A DNA stretch of 64,000 bases from Pseudomonas bijieensis (GTDB taxonomy: Bacteria > Pseudomonadota > Gammaproteobacteria > Pseudomonadales > Pseudomonadaceae): positions 1,674,001 to 1,738,000 of the forward strand of contig NZ_CP048810.1 of assembly GCF_013347965.1 (NCBI RefSeq), in the 5' to 3' direction. Below the pieces are notes generated by a model. That model saw only the letters and a list, made by a program, of their open reading frames with translations, ran no database searches and was not told the DNA's origin. The position numbers and the translations under genes were made by a program. Positions within the stretch are counted from its first letter, which is position 1, and the number at the start of each line of letters is the position of its first letter. Shown here piece after piece: positions 25,018-37,151 of the stretch.

Positions 25018-26067
25018 ATGAATAACAATAAACGCCCCACCATCGCCACGGTCGCCGAACACGCAGGTTTAAGTGTCGCCACCGTCGACCGCGTGCTCAA
25101 CGCTCGCGCCCCGGTTAATCCAGCCACTGCCGAACAGGTGCTTCAGGCCGCCGAAGCCGTGGGCTATTTTGCTGCGCGGCTGATCGGCCAGCGCATTCTC
25201 GAACGCCGCCCCACGTACCGTTTCGGCATCCTGCTGCTGGGCACCGCCCAGGCGTTCTACGCCAACCTGGCCCAAGCCATCACCGAGGCCGCGCAGCGTC
25301 AGGCCGGGGCCAACCTGACCTGCCAATTCGAATACGTTTTTGATCGCACCCCCAGCGCCATCATTGCCCAGATCGAACAGCTGGCGGTGCAGTGCGACGG
25401 CCTGGCGGTGGTCAGCTTCGCCCACCCGCAGATCAACGCCGCCCTTGCCCAGATTCGCGAGGCCGGCGTGCCCGTGGTGGCACTGCTGTCGGGCATTCAT
25501 GAGGCGGCGGCCGAGCCCTATGTCGGCCAAGACAATCAGGTAGTCGGGCGCACGATGGGCTGGCTGCTGGCCCGCACCTGTGGCGCGCGCAAAGGCAGCA
25601 TCGGCATTCTGCTCGGAGGTCATCGCTTTCTTGGCCACCAGGCGCGGGTCGAAGGCTTGCACAGTTACTTGGCCGAACACGCACCTGGGCTGCGCCCGCT
25701 GGAGCCGCTGATCAATCTGGACAACTGCGACATCACCGAAGAAGCAACCCTCGACCTGCTGGCTCGGCATGACGATTTGCGCGGGCTATGCGTGGTAGGT
25801 GGCGGTGGCGACGGGATTATCAACGCGTTGGCGCAACTGCCCAAGCGCCCGACGCTGTGCTGCATTTTGCAGGAGTCCACCGAGCTGTCACGCCAAGCCC
25901 TGGCCCAGGGTTTGGTCGACGTGGTGATCGACTCTCAACCGCGCCAGACTGCAACGGCGCTAGTGGATCTACTGGTGGAATTGCAGACTGCGGAGCAGTT
26001 CGATCCTGTGCGTCACCGGGTGCATGTTCCGCTGCAGATTGTGACATCGGAGAATTCCCAAAGCTGA
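25018..26067 (+). CDS. LacI-family transcriptional regulator
   Basis: A 349-residue repressor. Residues 8-52 form the LacI helix-turn-helix (PTIATVAEHAGLSVATVDRV, then NARAPVNPATAEQVLQAA). From residue ~68 a periplasmic-binding-protein-like sensor domain begins (RFGILLLGTAQAFYANL). Sensor domains of this subfamily bind sugars or cyclitols. It is divergent from the MocDEF-like operon with palindromic CTATCAAG sites between them, so it probably represses that operon and itself until the substrate arrives. Confidence 0.88.
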   Translation: MNNNKRPTIATVAEHAGLSVATVDRVLNARAPVNPATAEQVLQAAEAVGYFAARLIGQRILERRPTYRFGILLLGTAQAFYANLAQAITEAAQRQAGANLTCQFEYVFDRTPSAIIAQIEQLAVQCDGLAVVSFAHPQINAALAQIREAGVPVVALLSGIHEAAAEPYVGQDNQVVGRTMGWLLARTCGARKGSIGILLGGHRFLGHQARVEGLHSYLAEHAPGLRPLEPLINLDNCDITEEATLDLLARHDDLRGLCVVGGGGDGIINALAQLPKRPTLCCILQESTELSRQALAQGLVDVVIDSQPRQTATALVDLLVELQTAEQFDPVRHRVHVPLQIVTSENSQS

Positions 26068-26085
26068 GGGGCTGGCGGCACAACC

Positions 26086-26253
26086 TTAATGGTTGCAGGC
26101 ACGCTCATTGTGCTCGGGCAGGTCCAGCAACGTGTCGATACAGGAAAAACCACCCCCGATGATCACGACCTCAGCCTCGATATCGCCTTCAAGGTCCCGA
26201 TAGTGCAGGTTGTATTTACGGGTTTGGTTGGCATACGAGCACCTCTTCAGCAT
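26086..26253 (-). pseudogene. N-terminal fragment of an FAD-dependent amine oxidoreductase (DAO/PuuB type)
   Basis: The ~55 readable residues end in GDIEAEVVIIGGGFSCIDT, the N-terminal FAD motif of gamma-glutamylputrescine oxidase-like enzymes (normally LEGDIEADVVVIGGGFSGINTALEL). The frame stops 19 bp from the LacI gene, where a whole oxidase (~430 residues) could not fit. The second glycine of the loop is changed (GGGFSC). It is a leftover of a gene cut by the arrival or duplication of the neighbouring DNA. Confidence 0.65.
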
Positions 26254-26347
26254 GTTATGCCCGAACACAAAATTTCCCAGATCAATACCAAGCACCACCC
26301 CAGCGCACTACGCACGAATCGATGCACAATCTGCATAAGCGGCGGAA

Positions 26348-26491
26348 ATTGGTTCAATCATCCCCGAACCAATCCTCTTTAATCCCCTGAACCAACCCGA
26401 CGAACCCTTGCTTATCGGCCCCCGCCGCCGCTGCTCCCGAGTAATAGCTAAGTACATAGCGCTAATCCCGAGGCGAACCAATTTCAATTGG
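26348..26491. promoter_or_regulatory. Repeated GAACCAAT motifs upstream of GntR regulator and ABC operon
   Basis: ATTGGTTC-N10-GAACCAAT (26348-26373) is a perfect 8-bp inverted repeat. A second GAACCAAT begins at 26475 and forms the palindrome CCAATT-TC-AATTGG (26478-26491). A possible -10 (TATACT) lies further on, about 25 bp before the GntR start. The shared motif suggests binding by the GntR protein encoded directly downstream, giving autoregulation. Confidence 0.5.
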
Positions 26492-26578
26492 CATCGCGCT
26501 TGCACTCACCCTTTTGCCTCGATCTCCTGCCCACAGTCAGCTCGGAGCCGTTTTTTATACTCTGGCGCGAGTACCACG

Positions 26579-27316
26579 ATGCAAAGGTTCGACCCTGACA
26601 CACCCATCGACAACACTTCGAAACTAGCGCTGGATGCTTTGCGGCAGATGGTTGCGCAACATGCTGCCTTCCCGCACCGGGCATTGCCGACCGAGCGGGA
26701 TCTGGCCGCCGATTTTGGCCTCAGTCGCCGGGCCATCCGGCGGGCGCTAGCGGTGCTGGAAGCCGAAGGGCAGATCTGGCGGCGCCAGGGCAAAGGAACC
26801 TTCGTCGGCCCTACGCCACCGAGTGCGGCCATGAGCTTTGCCCGGTTGTCCGGGCGGACCAACTTCAGCGAGGTTATGGAAGCGCGCCTGCATCTGGAAC
26901 CGGCACTGGCGTCCCTGGCGGCGGTTCGAGCCAACGGCGACCAGATAGCAATTTTGCGCCGCCTTGCCGAACGCACCAGACACCAACAGGCCGCCGAGCC
27001 TGCCGATGCCGAGGGCATTGAGCTGTGGGACAGCGCCCTGCATCGCGGGATCGCCGAGGCCGCAGGTAACCGCCTGATGCTGGATATCTTTGAAATGCTC
27101 GATGCGATCCGGCTCGACCCGGCCTGGCGTGACCTGCGTCAGCGGGCTCGCAACGCCGATCGCCTCGACACCTACAGCCACGACCACAACGACATTGTCG
27201 ACGCTATCGAAAACCGTGATCCGATCAAGGCCGCCACGGCCATGCGTGGCCATTTGCGCGCGCTGCAACAAGCGCTGGACAACGTCATCAATCAAGATCT
27301 GGAGGCAAGTTCATGA
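26579..27316 (+). CDS. GntR-family regulator with FCD domain (FadR subfamily)
   Basis: A 245-residue regulator. Residues ~17-75 form the winged helix: LPTERDLAADFGLSRRAIRR with wing WRRQGKGTFV. From ~95 the FCD domain follows (EVMEARLHLEPALASLAA), with the metal- or ligand-binding His/Asp pattern in ELWDSALHRGIAEAAGN and HDHNDIVDAIENRD. Its stop overlaps the start of the ABC ATPase gene by four bases, so it is the first gene of the transporter operon and likely its own regulator. ATG 26579 was chosen; the frame upstream lacks family sequence. Confidence 0.88.
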   Translation: MQRFDPDTPIDNTSKLALDALRQMVAQHAAFPHRALPTERDLAADFGLSRRAIRRALAVLEAEGQIWRRQGKGTFVGPTPPSAAMSFARLSGRTNFSEVMEARLHLEPALASLAAVRANGDQIAILRRLAERTRHQQAAEPADAEGIELWDSALHRGIAEAAGNRLMLDIFEMLDAIRLDPAWRDLRQRARNADRLDTYSHDHNDIVDAIENRDPIKAATAMRGHLRALQQALDNVINQDLEASS

Positions 27317-28317
27317 GCACCACAACTCAGGCCACCGACACGGTATTGAGTGTCAGCAACTTGACCGTGTGCTTTGCAGGCGCACCCGCCAATGTCGTGG
27401 ACGGCGTCTCGTTCTCGGTCCAGCGCGGCAAGACCCTGGCCATCGTCGGAGAGTCCGGATGTGGTAAAAGCGTTACGTCCATGGCGCTGATGGGCTTGCT
27501 ACCCGACACCGCCAAGATCGCCGCCCGTACGTCCGCCCTGCTCGATGAAGCCTTGCTGGGCATGCCCGACGAGCGCTTGCTGGATGTGCGCGGCAACCGC
27601 ATGGCGATGATTTTCCAAGAGCCCATGACCTCCTTGAACCCGGTCTTCACCATTGGCGAGCAGATCGCCGAAAGCGTGATCCGCCATCAGGGTCTGTCGG
27701 CCAGGGACGCCCGTCAGCGCGCCCTGCAAATGCTCGAAAAGGTCCGCGTGCCTGACGCCGCGCAACGCCTGGACGCCTACCCCCATGAACTGTCCGGCGG
27801 CATGCGGCAGCGGGCAATGATTGCCATGGCCCTGGCCAACGATCCGGCGCTGATCATTGCCGACGAACCCACCACCGCTCTGGACGTGACCATTCAGGCG
27901 CAGATCCTGTCGCTGATCGCCAATCTGCAGGCTGAAACCGGCACGGCCATGATCCTGATCACCCATGATCTGGGCGTGGTCGCCGAAGTCGCTGACGACG
28001 TGATGGTGATGTACGCCGGACGAGTGGTGGAAAGCGGCCCGGTAAAAACCCTGTTCGATGACCCGCAGCACCCGTACACCATCGGCCTGATGGGTTCGAT
28101 GCCATCGATTGGCCCGCGTGAAGGTCGCTTGGCAACCATCAATGGTCGCGTCCCGACGCCTGCGCAAATGCCTACCGGTTGCCGATTCGCCGGGCGCTGC
28201 CCTTTTGCGATTCAGGCATGTCGCGAGACGCGCCCGCCGCTACTTGAGCTTTCCCCCGGACATTTCGCCGCGTGCATTCGTGCGCCACTGGAACAGCATA
28301 TGGGAGTCAGCGCGTGA
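27313..28317 (+). CDS. Peptide ABC transporter ATPase (DppD/OppD type)
   Basis: A 334-residue cytoplasmic ATPase. Walker [10 protein letters not shown], the signature [15 protein letters not shown], Walker [15 protein letters not shown] and the peptide-family C-terminal cysteine cluster ([17 protein letters not shown]) are present; the last binds an iron-sulfur cluster in this family. It forms a heterodimer with the ATPase encoded next. The downstream permeases and gamma-glutamyltransferase suggest import of glutathione or gamma-glutamyl peptides, comparable to E. coli Gsi, where the two ATPases are fused into GsiA. It is coupled to the regulator and to the next gene. Confidence 0.9.
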   Translation: MSTTTQATDTVLSVSNLTVCFAGAPANVVDGVSFSVQRGKTLAIVGESGCGKSVTSMALMGLLPDTAKIAARTSALLDEALLGMPDERLLDVRGNRMAMIFQEPMTSLNPVFTIGEQIAESVIRHQGLSARDARQRALQMLEKVRVPDAAQRLDAYPHELSGGMRQRAMIAMALANDPALIIADEPTTALDVTIQAQILSLIANLQAETGTAMILITHDLGVVAEVADDVMVMYAGRVVESGPVKTLFDDPQHPYTIGLMGSMPSIGPREGRLATINGRVPTPAQMPTGCRFAGRCPFAIQACRETRPPLLELSPGHFAACIRAPLEQHMGVSA

Positions 28318-29432
28318 GCCTTTCTGAACGCCAAATAGTTAAGCGTGCAAGCCCTGAAATCATTCTCGACGGCATCGGCCTGAGCAAACACTTCGGGGTG
28401 GAAAGCGGCTTGTTCCAGCGCAAGAAGCCGCCGGTGCAAGCGGTCAATCAGGTCAATCTGTCGGTGCGCAAAGGGGAAACCCTGGCGCTGGTGGGCGAGT
28501 CCGGCTCGGGTAAATCAACCCTCGGCCGTCTACTGCTCAACCTGCTCAAACCTACGGCGGGCGACATCATTTATGAAGGCCGTAACCTGGCCAATCTGAC
28601 CCCGGAAAAGCTGCGCCAGGTGCGGCGTGATTTGCAGATCATCTTTCAGGATCCGTTTGCCTCGCTCAATCCGCGCATGACTGTGGAATCCATCGTCGGT
28701 GAGCCTATCTGGCTGCACAGCGATGCCAGCCGCAGCGACCGCCAGGCCAAAGTCGCCGAGTTGCTGCGCACCGTGGGCCTGGCGCCCGAGCACGGCGGCC
28801 GCCACCCTCACGAGTTCTCCGGTGGCCAGCGTCAGCGCATCGGCATTGCGAGAGCCCTGGCGTCTGACCCGCGTTTGATTCTGGGTGACGAACCCGTGTC
28901 CGCGCTGGACGTTTCGGTACAGGCGCAAGTGGTCAACCTGCTGGAAGACCTCAAGCATCAATTCGGTCTGACCCTGGTGATTGTCGCCCACGGCCTGGCC
29001 GTGATCCGCCACATGAGCGACCGGGTAGCCGTGATGTACTTGGGGGAAATCGTCGAACTGGCGCCGGTCAACGGCCTGTTTGAAAACCCTCTGCACCCTT
29101 ACACCCAGGCGCTTATGGCCGCCGTGCCGGTCAGCCACCCGGACCTGCGCCGGCCGCGCCCATTGCTGGGCGGCGACATGCCGAGCCCGAGCCGCCCGCC
29201 ATCGGGTTGCCGCTTCCATACCCGCTGCCCGCACGCCCGGGCGCTGTGCAAAGAAGTGGTGCCGGTGATGGAAACCGTCGAGGCCGAGCGTCAGGTGGCG
29301 TGCCACTTCTGGCGTGAAATCGCCAATGCCGGTGCAGGCACCCTGATTTTGCCGACACCCAGCGCTGCCTACACCCAGCGCCTGAATCTGTTCAAGAACC
29401 ATCAATCCCTTGCAGTGGAGAGCCAGCCATGA
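28314..29432 (+). CDS. Peptide ABC transporter ATPase (DppF/OppF type)
   Basis: A 372-residue ATPase partner. Walker [10 protein letters not shown], the signature [15 protein letters not shown], Walker [15 protein letters not shown] and the C-terminal [17 protein letters not shown] cysteine motif are visible. GTG at 28314 overlaps the stop of the previous gene (GTGA); an ATG at 28272 in the same frame lies inside that gene and was rejected. One oddity: the H-loop reads IVAHGLAVI where most relatives have SHDLAVI, so the Asp next to the switch His is Gly. The stop overlaps the start of the binding-protein gene. Confidence 0.88.
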   Translation: MSLSERQIVKRASPEIILDGIGLSKHFGVESGLFQRKKPPVQAVNQVNLSVRKGETLALVGESGSGKSTLGRLLLNLLKPTAGDIIYEGRNLANLTPEKLRQVRRDLQIIFQDPFASLNPRMTVESIVGEPIWLHSDASRSDRQAKVAELLRTVGLAPEHGGRHPHEFSGGQRQRIGIARALASDPRLILGDEPVSALDVSVQAQVVNLLEDLKHQFGLTLVIVAHGLAVIRHMSDRVAVMYLGEIVELAPVNGLFENPLHPYTQALMAAVPVSHPDLRRPRPLLGGDMPSPSRPPSGCRFHTRCPHARALCKEVVPVMETVEAERQVACHFWREIANAGAGTLILPTPSAAYTQRLNLFKNHQSLAVESQP

Positions 29433-30930
29433 AAATTGCACGCGTCATGACAGGAACCTTGTTATTGCTGGCCGCCAACGCCGCCTTTGCCGAATCCACC
29501 CTGCGCATCGGCATTCAGGACGATCCTGATGGGCTCGACCCGCATCGTTCGCGTACCTATCGGGCCGTCTGGTCTATACCGCACTGTGCGACAAGCTGGT
29601 GGATGTGAACCCGGACCTGACCTATGCCCCACAACTGGCCACTGCCTGGAGCTGGAGCGAAGACGGCAAGACCCTGACCATGACTCTGCGCGAAGGCGTG
29701 ACTTATCACGACGGCGAAGCGTTCGATGCTGCCTCGGTGAAGTTCAACCTGGACCGCGCTCGCACCCTGCCCGACTCCCTGCGCAAGAGCGAGCTGGCCT
29801 CGGTGGACAGCGTTGAAGTGATCGACGCCAAAACCGTTGCCATCAAACTCAAGCAAGCGGACGCCACCCTGGTCTCCCAACTCTCGGACCGCGCCGGAAT
29901 GATGCTTGCGCCGAAGGCCGCCCAGGGTGAGTTCGCCTCCAAACCGGTGTGCTCCGGCCCTTACAAATTCGTCCAGCGCGTGCAGCAGGATCGCATTGTG
30001 CTGGAGCGCTTCGACAACTATTGGAACAAGCAGGCTTATCACTTTGACAAGGTGATTTTCCTGCCGATTCCGGACACCTCGGTGCGTCTGGCCAACCTGC
30101 GTTCCGGCGACCTGGACATCATCGAACGGGTTGCCCCCACCGACGTGAAAACCGCCAAGGCGGACAGCAAGCTGGCGGTCTATAACACGCCAGGGCTTGG
30201 CTACATGCAGTTGATGTTCAACATTAACAACGGCGAAAAGGCCAACTCGCCGATGGGCAAAGACAAGCGCGTGCGCAAGGCATTCGAGCTGTCCATCGAC
30301 CGTGATGCGATCAACCAGGTGGTGTTCGAAGGCCTGTATGCGCCGAGCGCCCAGCCATTTCCGAAAAACAGCCCGTACTACGACAAGGATCTGCCGATCC
30401 CGACCCGCGATGTGGAAAAGAGCAAGACCTTGCTGGCCGAAGCAGGCGTGAAGCTGCCACTGGCAGTGGACCTGAAAGTCGCCAACAACCCTATCGCACA
30501 ACAGGTCGGGCAGATCATTCAGGCCATGGCTGAAGAAGCGGGTTTCAAGGTCAATCTGATTGCCACTGAATACGCCACCATGCTTAGCGAACAGCAAAGC
30601 GGCAACTTCCAGATCGGCATGAGCGCCTGGTCGGGCCGTCCTGATCCGGATGGCGACATTCACCAGTTCGTGACCTGCAAGGGCGGCCAGAACGACGGCA
30701 AATACTGCAACGCCAAACTCGACGAGCTGTTGGACAAGGCCCGCACTGTCAACGATGTTGCCCAGCGCCAGGCCCTGTACAACGAAGCCCTGCGTTTGCT
30801 GGCTGACGAAGTGCCGACCGCGTATCTGTATTTCGATCCGCGAATCATGGCCATGCGTAACAACGTGACTGGTTTCGTGCCGAGCCCGGATGGCCTGATT
30901 CGTCTGAACAACGTCGCGTTCAAGCCATGA
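29429..30930 (+). pseudogene. Peptide ABC transporter substrate-binding protein, frameshifted
   Basis: The gene starts well ([21 protein letters not shown] signal peptide, then STLRIGIQDDPDGLDPHRSRTY) but the frame ends after ~58 residues. From about 29565 the normal sequence continues in another frame (GRLVYTALCDKLVDVNPDL) to 30930. Adding one G to the GGG run near 29561-29564 restores a ~500-residue family SBP5 protein of standard length. It would be the periplasmic receptor feeding the permeases that follow. Either the receptor is lost in this strain or the base is missing from the sequence; the intact remainder and five similar cases in the window favour the second. Confidence 0.8.
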
Positions 30931-30964
30931 CTGTGAATGATCACCGCAAAAACGAGGGTCCGGC

Positions 30965-31912
30965 ATGCTGATGTTTATCCTGCGACGCCTGCTCAGTGCG
31001 ATCCCGACACTGATCCTGGTTTCGCTCTTCGTCTTCACCCTGCAGAAACTGTTGCCGGGTGACCCGGTGCTGGCCATGGCCGGTGAAGAGCGCGATCCGG
31101 CGGTGATGGAATACCTGCGCGACAAGTATCGGCTCAACGATCCGATCCCCGTGCAGTACCTGAGCTGGGTCGGCAATGTGCTGACCGGCGACTTCGGCAC
31201 TTCGCTGCGCACCGAACAACCGGTGACCACGCTGTTGGCGTCCAAGTTGCCGGTGACCCTGGAGCTGGCGGTGCTGGCCTTGTTGATCGCACTGCTGATC
31301 GGCATCCCCACTGGAATTATCTCGGCCGTACGCAAAGGCACCGTCGTGGATTACGGGGCCAATGTCATCGCGCTGTCGGGGATCTCGATTCCGCACTTCT
31401 GGCTGGGGATCCTGCTGATCATGGTCTTCGCCGTGAAACTGCAATGGCTGCCGGCCTCGGGTTTCGTGCCCGTGGGCGAGGACTTCGGGCAAAACCTGAA
31501 GACCTTGATCCTGCCGGCCTTCGTGCTCGGCGCAGGGTTGTCGGGGATTCTCATGCGCCATACCCGCAGCGCCATGCTTGAAGTGTTGCGCACCGACTAC
31601 GTGCGCACCGCCCGGGCCAAGGGCCTGCGCCCGCGCACGGTGATCCTCAAGCATGCCCTGCGCAATGCATTGATGCCTATTGTGACCCTGACAACCCTGC
31701 TGTTTGGTGAACTGCTCGGCGGCGCAGTGCTGACCGAGCAAGTCTTCAGCATCCCTGGCTTCGGCAAGATGATTGTCGACGCCGTGTTCAATCGTGATTA
31801 CGCCGTGGTGCAAGGCGTGGTGCTGTGCATCGCAATTGGCTTCCTGCTGCTGAACCTGCTCGCCGACGTGCTGTACCGGATGATTAATCCGCGTCTGAGG
31901 ACTGCTTCATGA
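30965..31912 (+). CDS. Peptide ABC transporter permease (DppB/GsiC type)
   Basis: A 315-residue inner-membrane permease with six helices. The N-terminal MLMFILRRLLSAIPTLILV and the coupling loop DYVRTARAKGLRPRTVILKH (~residues 214-233) are typical of the DppB family. It pairs with the permease encoded next (four-base overlap, ATGA). The 34-bp gap after the binding-protein gene contains a GAGGG-type ribosome site. Confidence 0.92.
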   Translation: MLMFILRRLLSAIPTLILVSLFVFTLQKLLPGDPVLAMAGEERDPAVMEYLRDKYRLNDPIPVQYLSWVGNVLTGDFGTSLRTEQPVTTLLASKLPVTLELAVLALLIALLIGIPTGIISAVRKGTVVDYGANVIALSGISIPHFWLGILLIMVFAVKLQWLPASGFVPVGEDFGQNLKTLILPAFVLGAGLSGILMRHTRSAMLEVLRTDYVRTARAKGLRPRTVILKHALRNALMPIVTLTTLLFGELLGGAVLTEQVFSIPGFGKMIVDAVFNRDYAVVQGVVLCIAIGFLLLNLLADVLYRMINPRLRTAS

Positions 31913-32781
31913 CCGCTATTTCCAGCCTCCCTCATAGCGTGATCGCCCCCCGCAGCCGCTCGCCGTTCGTGAAGAAATTCCTCGCCAACAAAGGCGCGGT
32001 ACTCGGCGCGGCGGTGTTGCTGCTGTTTATCCTGGCGGCCTTGCTGGCGCCCTGGATTGCGCCCCATGACCCGCTGAAAGCCAACTTTCTCGCGGTCCGC
32101 AAGGCACCATCGCTGATCTACTGGATGGGCACTGACGAACTGGGTCGCGATCTGTTTTCCCGCCTGCTCTGGGGCGCACGCAGTTCGTTGCTGGCCGGTG
32201 GTGTTTCGGTGGTCATCGCCATGGCCATCGGCGTGCCTTTGGGCCTGTTGGGCGGTTATTTCGGCGGCAAACTCGAAGCGATGATTTCCCGTGTCATGGA
32301 CGCGCTGTTGTCCTGCCCGTTTCTGGTATTGGCAATTGCGCTGGGCGCCTTCCTCGGCCCGAGCCTGACCAACGCAATGATCGCCATCGGCCTGTCAGCC
32401 ATGCCGATCTTTGCCCGACTGACCCGTGGTCAGGTGCTGGCCATCAAACACGAAGATTACCTGGAAGGTGCTCGTGCCATTGGCTTGCCGGATCGCTGGA
32501 TCATCCTGCGCTACGTGCTGCCCAACGTGATGTCGCCATTGGTTGTGCAAGCCACCTTGACCATCGCCTCGGCGATTCTGGCTGAAGCCAGTCTGTCGTT
32601 CCTCGGTCTAGGCCAGCAACCGCCCTCGCCTTCCTGGGGATCGATGCTCAACACCGCGAAAAACTTTATGGAGCAGGCACCCTGGATGTCGATTGCGCCT
32701 GGCGTGGCGATCTACATTACGGTCCTGTGTTTCAACCTGCTGGGGGATGGTTTGCGTGATGCGCTGGACCCCAAGGGCTAA
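31909..32781 (+). CDS. Peptide ABC transporter permease (DppC/GsiD type)
   Basis: A 290-residue permease with six helices; residues 1-25 are cytoplasmic, then the DppC-family core with DELGRDLFSRLLWGARSSL and the coupling loop HEDYLEGARAIGLPDRWIIL (~residues 179-198). It completes the membrane channel with the upstream permease. The ATG overlaps the previous stop, and a gamma-glutamyltransferase gene follows 24 bp later, so all belong to one operon. Confidence 0.92.
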   Translation: MTAISSLPHSVIAPRSRSPFVKKFLANKGAVLGAAVLLLFILAALLAPWIAPHDPLKANFLAVRKAPSLIYWMGTDELGRDLFSRLLWGARSSLLAGGVSVVIAMAIGVPLGLLGGYFGGKLEAMISRVMDALLSCPFLVLAIALGAFLGPSLTNAMIAIGLSAMPIFARLTRGQVLAIKHEDYLEGARAIGLPDRWIILRYVLPNVMSPLVVQATLTIASAILAEASLSFLGLGQQPPSPSWGSMLNTAKNFMEQAPWMSIAPGVAIYITVLCFNLLGDGLRDALDPKG

Positions 32782-32805
32782 CTTTTCTGCCAAAGAGAAA
32801 CGCTA

Positions 32806-34401
<1,596 letters not shown>

Positions 34402-34410
34402 AAGTACGAA

Positions 34411-34442
34411 GATCCTAGGCGCAACTGAGTTGCGCGTAGGAT
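34411..34442. terminator. Inverted repeat after the ggt gene, probable terminator
   Basis: ATCCTAGGCGCAAC-TGA-GTTGCGCGTAGGAT forms a long hairpin with one mismatch in 14 pairs, ten bases after the ggt stop. The T-tract is weak (TATT). It probably ends the peptide-transport operon. The ~150 bases from here to the tRNA contain a second terminator and nothing else I recognise. Confidence 0.6.
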
Positions 34443-34550
34443 TATTCTCTGAAAACCGCTAATTCTCATCCCACCGCAAGCTATTGCCAACATGCTTTGC
34501 CGCCCAGGACTCAGAACTGTGGCGAGCTTGCATTGGGTCTGTATTTCACA

Positions 34551-34669
<119 letters not shown>

Positions 34670-34732
34670 GTCTTGGTGTGGCGCATTCTATAGATTCAGA
34701 CTACGCCGTCAACCCTTTGATTCAAAAAAGTT

Positions 34733-35293
34733 TTATTTCGGCTCTACATCCGTCCGCAGATGTGGCCAGGCGGCGCGCAGGTACTGGACCATCGACCACA
34801 GCGTCAGGCCGGCGGAAACCAGCAGCAATGCATAGCCCAGCAGCACCCAGAAGCTGAAGTCTGACGGGTTGGCCAGCAGGATCACCAGCGCCAGCATCTG
34901 CGCGGCGGTTTTCCATTTGCCGAGGTTCGACACGGCAACCTGGGCGCGGGCGCCCAGCTCAGCCATCCATTCACGGAGCGCCGAGACGACAATTTCGCGA
35001 CCGATGATCACCGCCGCCGGCAAGGTCAGCCAGAGGTTGCCGTGTTCCTGCACCAGCAACACCAGGGCCACCGCGACCATCAGCTTGTCGGCCACCGGGT
35101 CGAGGAAGGCACCGAACGGCGTGCTCTGCTCCAGGCGTCGGGCCAGGTAACCATCCAACCAGTCCGTCGCGGCGGCGAAGGCGAAGACCGAGGCGGAGGC
35201 CACGTAGCTCCAGTGGTACGGCAAATAAAACAGCAATATGAAGATCGGGATGAGCAGGACGCGTAGGACGGTAATCAGATTTGGGATATTCAT
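34733..35293 (-). CDS. pgsA: CDP-diacylglycerol-glycerol-3-phosphate 3-phosphatidyltransferase
   Basis: A 186-residue inner-membrane enzyme that makes phosphatidylglycerol phosphate, the first committed step of phosphatidylglycerol and cardiolipin synthesis. The CDP-alcohol phosphotransferase motif [27 protein letters not shown] contains the DG...AR...G...D...D residues (split: [10 protein letters not shown] ... [10 protein letters not shown]). Four to five hydrophobic segments follow. ATG 35293 was preferred to a GTG six bases upstream. It lies 32 bp after uvrC in the conserved gacA-uvrC-pgsA order. Confidence 0.95.
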   Translation of the reverse strand: MNIPNLITVLRVLLIPIFILLFYLPYHWSYVASASVFAFAAATDWLDGYLARRLEQSTPFGAFLDPVADKLMVAVALVLLVQEHGNLWLTLPAAVIIGREIVVSALREWMAELGARAQVAVSNLGKWKTAAQMLALVILLANPSDFSFWVLLGYALLLVSAGLTLWSMVQYLRAAWPHLRTDVEPK

Positions 35294-35325
35294 CGGCACA
35301 ACTGGCTGCGAGGTTGACGGGCATT

Positions 35326-37149
35326 CTACTCGCTGTGCAGGTTTGCATAAATCGACTCAGCGAGCTTTTTACTGATACCGGGTGCTTTGGCTATCTCCTC
35401 GATGCTGGCACGAGACAGTTCCTGCAATCCACCAAAATGTTTCAACAAGTCGCGACGGCGCGTCGGGCCGACGCCTGCCACACCTTCGAGTGTAGACGTA
35501 CGGCGCGTCTTGCCACGGCGAGCACGGTGCCCGGTGATGGCGAAACGGTGGGCTTCGTCACGGATCTGCTGGATCAGGTGCAACGCCGGCGAATCGCCCT
35601 TGAGGGTGAACTCATGGGCGGCATCGTTGAGGTACAAGGTCTCGAAGCCGGCCTTGCGCGTCGCGCCCTTGGCCACGCCCAGCAGGATCAGGTCGGGCAC
35701 CATCAGCTCATTGAGCACATCGCGGGCCATGGACAACTGGCCCTTGCCGCCGTCCACCAGGAGGATATCCGGCAACTTGCCCTCCCCGTCCTTCAGCTTG
35801 CCGAAGCGGCGCATCAACGCCTGATGCATCGCCGCATAGTCATCTCCGGGGGTGACGCCTTCGATGTTGTAACGGCGGTAATCGGACTTGATTGGGCCTT
35901 CAGGACCGAACACCACGCAGGACGCTACCGTCGCCTCACCACTGGAATGGCTGATGTCGTAGCACTCCAGCCGTTGCGGCGGCTCGTCCAGGTTGAGGAC
36001 ATCGGCCAGGGCATCGAACCGCGCGGCCACGTGCTGGCGGTTAGCCAGGCGCGCGCCCAGGGCCTGTTCGGCGTTGGTCACGGCCAGTTGCTGCCAACGG
36101 GCACGGGTGCCGCGCACGCGATGGCTGATGGTCAGTTCACGACCACGAAGCTTGTCGATGGCTTCGATCAGGGCCGGAAAGTCTTCATGGACCACGTTGA
36201 CGATCAACTCGGCCGGCAGGTCGCGTTCCGGACTGCTGATGTAGTACTGGCCCAGGAAGGCCGCCATGACCTCGGCAACGTCTTCCTCGATACCGACCTG
36301 GGGGAAAAAGTTCTTGCTGCCCAATACGCGACCGCCCCGCACGCTGATCAAGTGCACGCAGGCGCCACCCGGGTTGATGAACGCGGCGATCACATCGACG
36401 TCGCCACTGCCGCCTTCCATGCTTTGCTGGTCCTGTACCCGGCGCAGCAGGCCGATCTGGTCTCGCAGTTCGGCGGCCCGTTCAAATTCAAGGTTGACCG
36501 CCGCGTCTTCCATCGCCGCTGACAGTTCATCGGTCAGTGCATTGCTGCGCCCCTCCAGAAACATCACCGAGTGACGCACATCCTCGGCGTAGACCTCGGG
36601 TTCGACGAACCCGACGCACGGCGCCTTGCAGCGCTTGATCTGGTATTGCAGGCAGGGCCGGGTGCGGTTCTTGTAGTAGCTGTCTTCACATTGGCGAACG
36701 AAAAAAGTCTTTTGCAGCAGGCTCAGGCTTTCACGAATGGCCCCGGCGCTGGGGTAAGGGCCGAAATACCGGCCCTTGGCCTTCTTCGCCCCGCGATGAA
36801 TGCTCAGGCGCGGGAACGCTCCGTCGGACAGGAACACGTACGGATAAGACTTATCATCACGCAGCAGGATGTTGTACGGCGGGCGCCATTCCTTGATCAG
36901 CGTCTGCTCGAGCAGCAACGCCTCGGTTTCATTGGCGGTAATGGTGGTTTCGACCTGCGCGATGCGCCCCACCAGGGCAGCGGTCTTCGGTGCGAGGCCG
37001 GTCTTGCGGAAGTAACTGGCCAGACGTTTCTTGAGATTCTTGGCCTTGCCAACATACAGCAGGCGCGCGTCGCTATCGAACATGCGGTACACGCCTGGGC
37101 GGCCACTGCATGTAGACAGGAAAGCGCTTGGATCAAACAATTCAGTCAT
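35326..37149 (-). CDS. uvrC: Excinuclease ABC subunit C
   Basis: A 607-residue nuclease that makes both incisions in nucleotide excision repair with UvrB. The N-terminal GIY-YIG-type domain is seen at [20 protein letters not shown] (~residues 19-38), the UvrB-binding coiled coil near ~205-240, the RNase-H-like endonuclease core with [10 protein letters not shown] (~430), and helix-hairpin-helix motifs at the C-terminus ([16 protein letters not shown]). The length is standard. It begins two bases after the gacA stop, in a conserved pair. Confidence 0.97.
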   Translation of the reverse strand: MTELFDPSAFLSTCSGRPGVYRMFDSDARLLYVGKAKNLKKRLASYFRKTGLAPKTAALVGRIAQVETTITANETEALLLEQTLIKEWRPPYNILLRDDKSYPYVFLSDGAFPRLSIHRGAKKAKGRYFGPYPSAGAIRESLSLLQKTFFVRQCEDSYYKNRTRPCLQYQIKRCKAPCVGFVEPEVYAEDVRHSVMFLEGRSNALTDELSAAMEDAAVNLEFERAAELRDQIGLLRRVQDQQSMEGGSGDVDVIAAFINPGGACVHLISVRGGRVLGSKNFFPQVGIEEDVAEVMAAFLGQYYISSPERDLPAELIVNVVHEDFPALIEAIDKLRGRELTISHRVRGTRARWQQLAVTNAEQALGARLANRQHVAARFDALADVLNLDEPPQRLECYDISHSSGEATVASCVVFGPEGPIKSDYRRYNIEGVTPGDDYAAMHQALMRRFGKLKDGEGKLPDILLVDGGKGQLSMARDVLNELMVPDLILLGVAKGATRKAGFETLYLNDAAHEFTLKGDSPALHLIQQIRDEAHRFAITGHRARRGKTRRTSTLEGVAGVGPTRRRDLLKHFGGLQELSRASIEEIAKAPGISKKLAESIYANLHSE

Positions 37150-37151
37150 TA

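Noticed and set aside
26086..26298. Possibility that the FAD-motif ORF is a real small protein
   Set aside because: It matches only the first ~45 residues of a much longer oxidase family and ends abruptly, so remnant is the better reading.
29557..31341. 594-residue open frame on the minus strand
   Set aside because: It lies opposite the peptide-binding protein and permease genes and has no family motifs.
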